The notes under the pieces: generated by a model
What the model saw: the letters and a program-made list of their open reading frames with translations, nothing else
Databases searched by the model: none
What the model was told of the DNA's origin: nothing
Assembly: GCA_904066235.2 (NCBI GenBank)
Contig: CAJFCV020000002.1
Span: 1,488,001 to 1,552,000 of the forward strand
Reading direction: 5' to 3'
DNA length: 64,000 nucleotides
Source of the DNA: Bursaphelenchus xylophilus
Taxonomy: Eukaryota; Nematoda; Chromadorea; Rhabditida; Aphelenchoididae
Made by a program: the position numbers and the translations under genes
Shown here: positions 58,525 to 64,000 of the stretch, piece after piece
How the letters are laid out: every line of letters starts with the position of its first letter
Position numbering within the stretch: the first letter of the stretch is position 1

Positions 58525-58890
58525 TTACTGTAGCAATTTCTGCTTTTCCTGACTACAAACTCCCTCATCCGGCGTCTGAGGAATCGATTGAAGGGAGTCC
58601 GTCAGTTTCAACGTGACCGCGTCCGACCCACTATTCCGATCGAACGCGTCTTTTCCGTTCATCTTGGAGTACATCATGAATATCAACATGACCACCCCGA
58701 CTGAAGGAATTGAGAAAATGTCTTGGGTTTTATACTGGCCGACCGTAATTCGGTTTCTCGGTTTACAAAAACACCCGGCTTGGGGAGTAATAAAATATTC
58801 ACAGTTTTTCCGATATTGGAACGGCGAGACGAGGTTCTTTCGAGCCTTCATCGAATCACGTTGATTGAAAATGTAATTTGAAAGATTCAA
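58525..58890 (-). CDS. Possible small single-TM protein or alternative terminal exon
   Basis: A minus-strand open frame of up to 121 codons. It is cysteine-containing in its first half (KNCEYFITPQAGCFCKPRNR), then hydrophobic (IFSIPSVGVVMLIFMMY), then a serine/threonine-rich tail. Composition is protein-like, but no clear acceptor was found upstream of the first ATGs. It could be a terminal exon of the neighbouring upstream gene. I do not recognise it. Confidence 0.3.
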   Translation of the reverse strand: MNLSNYIFNQRDSMKARKNLVSPFQYRKNCEYFITPQAGCFCKPRNRITVGQYKTQDIFSIPSVGVVMLIFMMYSKMNGKDAFDRNSGSDAVTLKLTDSLQSIPQTPDEGVCSQEKQKLLQ

Positions 58891-59444
58891 AAAAGCGGTT
58901 CGAACACAGCGAGAGCGCTGAAAAAATAAATTTCTCGCTGTCCCAAATTCTGGTCAGAGCTTGGTCATGGCCTAGGTCGCGAGCTTGATGACGACCAGAG
59001 ATTGTCACTGCTCCGGAGCCGGTTGATTGCTCTGGCTTTGAGCGGCTTTGACTCCGAGCCGGGAGTTAGAGCCGGAGCCGGAATTCTTGGGTGTGGTTCC
59101 GGCTCCCGAGCGGTGATGGAGCCGGAGACCTTTTTAAATTTTGGACGAGAGGGACCATAGTCAAGAAATGAGACAGTGTTTCGGTAAATTTGGGCAACCA
59201 CTTTGACGTTGATCACTACCTAGGTCGCGAGCTTCGCGATGAGCAACCTATCCTACGGTGTGAATGAACGCAGAGTAACCCCGTTGGCTAGCTAGTCCAC
59301 CAAATTGGAAACATTGGATATAAATATTGGCCTGATTCCCGATCTGCCCCAAATAAAGGGTAGCCGCCGCGAGTGTGGCAAAGAAAGGTTATGATTTCAG
59401 AATTGAAAGCTTATTGTTAGAAACAAAAAATAGAACGATTGCGC

Positions 59445-61163
59445 TCACTTCTTCTTAGCATTCATCTCTGGCCAGGTATTCACATGGGTCTGCAGCTCGT
59501 CCTTCAAGTGCTCCTGTGTCCTCTCAACTTCCTCGTTGTCCCAGTCTTCCAGCGCATTCACTCCCATAACTGGTTTGTGCCAGACTTTCTCACTATTCAC
59601 CGACGGCTGACTTGACGACTCGGTTAGTGTCTCCGAAGACGCTAGCCAAGTCTGTTTTGGCGAAGAGAGTAGTGTAGTATTCGTGTTATTCGTGCTGTTG
59701 GAGATTGGAGACTCGGGTGACCAGCTTTCACCTAAAAGTTAGCGTCAATAAAAAATTCAGATAACTTACTGTGTGTTAAACTTTGTGATCTGCTCTTGCT
59801 TTCTGCTTCAGGCGGATTCTCCTCCAGATCTATTGAATAAACCCATGGATCGGAGATTCGTTTTTGAGGATCGGTGGGGTAAGAGTCGCTGAGATCAACT
59901 GTCTGTCGACGCATCCAAATGGGTTCTTCAGCTGAAATATAATAATATTCATAACATTATTTTTACAGCGTGTTTGAAATCGTTTCCAAGATTTTCGGAA
60001 AAAGTAACCTAGATATCAGTTTGTCGGGAAAATAACGTGAATTTGTCGCAAAAAATGTCCCGCTTCGTCGCAGTCACGCACCAAATTTCCAACCGCAGTT
60101 AGATGTCGCAAAGCGAAGATGGGCGGCTTTTGAATCCACATTATTTACCCGACAGACTGATATTAAAATTTTGATCAAAAAATGAAGGCTTCCAACCGCG
60201 AGGCTCAGATTTTCTTTTCACTTTACACACGCGTCACGCACAGCAGTCCTTGAAAAATTTTCCGCAAAATCTGCTAGCGCAATCGAGATAATCAACGATT
60301 TTTACCGCCAAGAGAGTACGAGAAACGCGGGATCACAGCGAAAACACTTTATTAATGTCGTATATGTGCCAGGTCCGTGCAAAAAAAAATTTTTTTTTGT
60401 CATTATTCTCTTCACCTCTACGGTAGAAATGGTTATAAAAATCTTCGTACCAAAGATATTGAGAAATTTTTACATTTTCGTCAACCTTCGACCCTAAAAC
60501 CTCGGTGGCTCCTGCAAGGCGCGACCTGGGGGTGTGGAATGTTATATATAAGCTTAAAAAAAATAAATCTCAATCTATGTCAAGTTTCTTCAAAATCTGA
60601 GCACTGCAGTTGGAGTACCTCCCTTGCGGGTTTGTTATTACTTTAATAGAATAGATATTAGCCTTACCATTATTATTATTTGGCTTCTCCTTGCTTCTTC
60701 TCCTCTTAATAGATCGAAAATGGACTTTTTTCAATTCTCTGGCCAACTGGTCCGCATTTGACCCCATTCTGGCCGTTCTTGACGTGTTAGATCCCCTTCT
60801 GTCCACGGAATCGCGACTTAATGACCGTCTGTTGTTTATCGACTCTAACGAAACTCGGGGGTAATCATCTTCGTCTGGCTGATGAAGGACGATTTGGGGT
60901 CTATAAAGACAACAAATAACTTGGGCTTCTTTAGTTGCAAGTTTTATATCGATGTATAAAAAAAGACGTCCCATTGAAAAATCCCGTCCCAGACCTACTT
61001 TGGCAAAAGCCGATAGTCCTTGGCGGCGCTGAGACAATTGGAGGACGCTAATGAATGTCTTCGCTTATCCCTTTCCTTCCTCTCCGCCTTCCGCTGACCG
61101 CGCAGCTCATTGTTTACGTTGGACACATTGAACAGAGCGAAGTAGAAGGCCATCTGTTGCCAA
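59445..61163 (-). CDS. C-terminal exons of a membrane protein, possibly TMC channel-like
   Basis: Four exons in phase, from an acceptor at 61163 through about 60998, about 60670-60900, about 59775-59938 and 59445-59733, ending at TGA 59445-59447. The first exon begins with the end of a membrane helix (WQQMAFYFALFNVSNVNNEL) and a dense basic stretch (RGQRKAERKERDKRR). This is reminiscent of the segment after the last TM of transmembrane channel-like (TMC) proteins. The rest is a long disordered tail rich in S, R, N and E, ending DWDNEEVERTQEHLKDEL. Family assignment is weak; any multi-pass protein with a long cytoplasmic tail would fit. Upstream exons must lie beyond 61163. The mariner at 61274-62170 sits just upstream, presumably in an intron. 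Confidence 0.45.
60016..60160. repeat. Family A MITE in an intron
   Basis: 145 bp, ends TCAGTTTGTCGGGAAAATAA and ACCCGACAGACTGA, TA on both flanks (60014-60015, 60161-60162). Confidence 0.78.
60183..60626. repeat. Family C TIR element in an intron
   Basis: Contains GAGGCTCAGATTTTCTTTTC on the left and CAAAATCTGAGCACTGCAGT on the right, with family C core words. It lies next to a family A copy in the same intron. Confidence 0.65.
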
Positions 61164-61273
61164 CTGCAAATGCCCGAGGGAGTTGCGCAATTATGTAAAT
61201 TCGAACAAGTTTCGAAGTAATTGAGGGAAGAGCGGCTGTAAATTATATAGTGGGCAAGTGTTTGGGAATACTA

Positions 61274-62170
61274 TTAGGGTGAACCAAAAGTTTTTGCCGT
61301 TTTTTCATGAAAACTTTAAACATAATTTTACAACAAATGAAAACCAGTTAAGTTTCAAAGTAAAGGCCATTTGAATCTATGGCTTGAACCCATCTATAGG
61401 CAAGTTGTTCGATCCCGCTGCGGTACCACTCCTTTTTCTTAGAAGCGAAAAACTCGCGGCATCCGTCTTCGACATCGTCCAGATCATTGAAGCTACGACC
61501 ACGCAAAAAGTGTGCCATGGAGCGGAAAAGGTGATAGTCGTATGACACAATGTCCAGACTATTCGCTGGATGTGAAAGAAGTTCAATGGCGTCGAGAGTT
61601 TTGATCTTTTCCTTCGTTTGTTTGGCGGTGCGAGGTTTTGCGCTGTCTTGTTGCAGGGGTACGCGGGTTCGATTGATCAAATCGGGATATTTTTTGCCAA
61701 TCGCTGCATACATTCGATTGAGTGGAGCGTAGTAGAGGTCTGCGTCGCTAGTCCGACCATTTGGAACCAACTCGAAGTGAATTACGCCTTCAAAATTGTT
61801 TTTTAAGATGTCTTGCCCTCGAGGTCCGTGTCGCCGTAGTTGAATCGTTTGAACCAATCGCGCAGTACGATCTGAGACCACATTGTAGCCTTCAACTTCG
61901 CTTATCTTCTTTACTGCTGCAGTTGCGTTGAAGCCTTGTTTTCGGTAATAACGTAAAAAAACACGAATTTCGGATTTTTCCATGTTTTTTCTACAGGTTA
62001 AAAGATTTTAAATAAAAGACCAATTAAAAGTTTCAATATATATTATGATAAAGCAGTTCACGACCTTTAAAAATATATATAACACATTCATATAAAAATA
62101 TTTATTTCGTAAAAAAACAATTGGACAAAAAGAGACCTAAAAAACGGCAAAAACTTTTGGTTCACCCTAA
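61274..62170 (-). mobile_element. Internally deleted mariner transposon
   Basis: 897 bp bounded by inverted TTAGGGTGAACCAAAAGTTT ends, with TA duplications at 61272-61273 and 62171-62172. Intact mariners are about 1.3 kb, so about 400 bp is missing. The TIRs look unmutated over about 30 bp, so the copy could still be mobilised in trans. Confidence 0.88.
61348..61983 (-). pseudogene. Mariner transposase, internally deleted (211 codons)
   Basis: Starts at ATG 61983. The N-terminal helix-turn-helix (VFLRYYRKQGFNATAA..KI) is followed abruptly by sequence that normally lies after the first catalytic aspartate (NNFEGVIHFELV). The second catalytic region is degenerate (LQQDSAKPRTAKQT in place of the usual HDNARPH), and the YDYHLFRSMAHFLRG region is present. 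Family length is about 345 residues, so roughly 130 are deleted in frame. The first D is gone, so the product should be inactive, although the frame is open and might yield a DNA-binding fragment. Confidence 0.85.
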
Positions 62171-62172
62171 TA

Positions 62173-64000
62173 GTAGTGAGGAAAATGAAAAAGGAGGAGG
62201 ATTAATTCGAACATGTGGGTTTGTAAACAAATTTGAAATAGGCCGGAGGTCAGCACAGTAATCAGCACAGAAAAAAAGGTGATAAATAGAACAATGTCAA
62301 AATCCGGAAAATCATGGGTTTATTTTAAAAAAACGCCTATGTGGACCTTACGTTCGAAAAAAATCCAAATTTCAACGCATCGACTTCGTTGCTTTTTCGA
62401 ATTCTGAGCTCCACAGATATGTTCATTTTCCGTGATATACCGCGTAGAATTTTTGCTGAAAGATATATACGAGAACGCTTACATGGCAGAGCTCTTCGAA
62501 GATTGATTTTCTCGTTAAGAAGTGCCATTAACTATATAGACGTTGCTAGACATTGGGTTCTAATTGGTCATGAAGCACAATTTTGAGGGAATTTAGCGCT
62601 TTCAGCATTTTCCAAGGCATATACAAGAGCTCTTCAACACAGAGTGGCCTATGCCAGCTAGATAAAACTTGAGGAAAATCCGGCTGCCGCACTTTGGAGA
62701 CTTCTCTTTTAGCCTTAAGATATACATAAATAACATATCGACGAGACGGTACAAAGACTATAGGCAAATTCCAAAATCAGCCCATGATATCAAACCTCTG
62801 CGTGAGCAACGGTCGACTGTTTACTTCGTCATTTTTCATCTGACAACTCTCATAAATCAAGATATTTATATTCCGCCCCCACTGACATCTCTAATTTCGC
62901 TGTCTACAGTAACATGCGCACGTGGCTATAAGAACATTCCTCCAAAAAAATGTAAAAAAACAATGCGAATCGTTGCAGCGGGATAATCAAATCCCGGCGC
63001 TTCTTCTGTTTATAAAATTATTCGGTCGAAAATCCCCCAAAAACGCTTTTAAATTGGAGAAGGCGCGGTCCCCGGGGGCAGCGTGCCGCGGAGCCCAAAA
63101 AACTTTTTCACAACACCCCGAGGCGCTATAACGCGGAAGGCTTGTTAAGGCGAAGAGGGGGCCAAATGTCAAATTTGCCGCTTCTTTTCTTCTCCGGCTT
63201 CGGCCCCGAAATATCCTAATCGCTGTTTTTTAATGCCGCATATTTTGGAGCGGGAACGGGGATATCGAAAATTGCGATCTGGATGTGGCATGGAACGGAG
63301 ACAAAAACGACGAAAATGGGATTTTTAATGATTAAATAACTGTATTGTTGAAGACGAGGAGAAGAGAATTGCGCTTGTTTTGACATTATTGAAGGAATGA
63401 TGCCATATTGTCTTACTGTTAGACGAAGTCATAAATAACAAATTAATTTGTGTGACAAAGTGTTAGAAATTAACCTGTTCAGCTAGAATCCAATTTGTGT
63501 AGCTCAGAAGATGCGCTGACATAAAGACTAAAGGATCAATAAAGTTACTTTTGACAGGAGTTTTTATTATGTTAAAACTGATTTGATTCCGATTTTTTCT
63601 TCCTGGAGAGCGGTCGGTTTTCCTGTCCACCCATGCCGTTGCGGGCACAAAGGGCTTTGCCTGGGACAGTAGCTCTTCATCGTAATGGATTTCAAGTTCA
63701 TACTGTCAATGTTAGATCAATCCAAACCGAGGGAAAATTGAAGCAATTCAAGAAATCGTTGGAAACGGAAGTGGTCAGCATGAATTCGACATCCCCCTAT
63801 ACACGACCGTTTGGGCGCTTCAGGATGAGATGGATCGACGATACTGGCAAGAATCATGGCCTCCGGTGGAGCGATCTTACACTGACCGGACAATGGAAAC
63901 CATTATGATACACTCCATGATTTTTTGCATGTGATTAGTGTAAATAAATTGAAAATTGAATTGAAAACTGATTTTTGTCCCTTGACACGAAACAAAGCTG
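62173..64000. other. No supported gene; possible retroelement remnant at the right edge
   Basis: Mostly AT-rich, with a GC-richer patch near 63060-63130. A plus-strand frame at 63633-63908 ends with RMRWIDDTGKNHG..W, which faintly recalls the C-terminus of non-LTR retrotransposon polyproteins. The match is too short to call. Confidence 0.3.

Noticed and set aside
63633..63908. Non-LTR retrotransposon C-terminus
   Set aside because: Only a short RMRWIDD-type resemblance, with no reverse transcriptase motifs in the neighbouring sequence.

Overview
The window is AT-rich eukaryotic DNA, most likely from a rhabditid nematode. The genes have many short introns (about 37-60 bp is common) with TTTCAG-type acceptors. 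The recognisable genes fit a nematode: a Clc-like/claudin-type membrane protein, a lipid phosphate phosphatase, and a latrophilin-type adhesion GPCR with C-type lectin, EGF and SUEL domains (LAT-2-like). The intergenic and intronic DNA is full of small TIR elements. There is no sign of bacterial gene organisation.

Layout. 1-749 (minus): 3' part of a Clc-like four-TM gene. About 0.8-15.7 kb: no convincing gene, but TIR/foldback elements including a 1.56-kb foldback (8944-10504) and a GC-rich hAT-type element (14082-14881) with an 8-bp TSD. 17326-17805 (+): a secreted Y/N/Q/S-rich protein. 18122-19846 (minus): lipid phosphate phosphatase exons. 19899-36577: an LTR retrotransposon (LTRs about 477 bp, TSD CGCT, PBS starting TGG) inserted upstream of these exons. 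37-40 kb: gene-poor. 39986-50427 (minus): a 16-exon LAT-2-like receptor with many MITEs in its introns. 50.4-57.7 kb: gene-poor, with a tRNA-like palindrome. 57.8-61.2 kb (minus): C-terminal exons of one or more membrane proteins. 61274-62170: an internally deleted mariner. 62.2-64 kb: no convincing gene.

The most interesting object is a 12,499-bp DNA element (22046-34544) nested inside the single ORF of the LTR retrotransposon. It has near-identical TIRs of about 95 bp and a 4-bp TSD (ATAT, or TATA read one base over). Inside each TIR lies an array of perfect 16-bp palindromes. It carries three multi-exon genes. The first is an 806-codon transposase-like gene with a D...D...GHTHxxVD core resembling the DUF7869 type, broken by one in-frame TAG. 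The second is an intact frame of about 1,140 codons for a UPF1-like superfamily-1 helicase with an RS-rich tail. The third, divergent, is a protein of about 640 residues with a ParB/sulfiredoxin-like DGNHR motif. The element also holds 16 copies of the octamer GCCAAGTG, all on the transcribed sense strand. I do not know a described superfamily with this combination.

All gene models were built by hand from splice signals and reading-frame phase. Family assignments rest on motif recognition, not searches.
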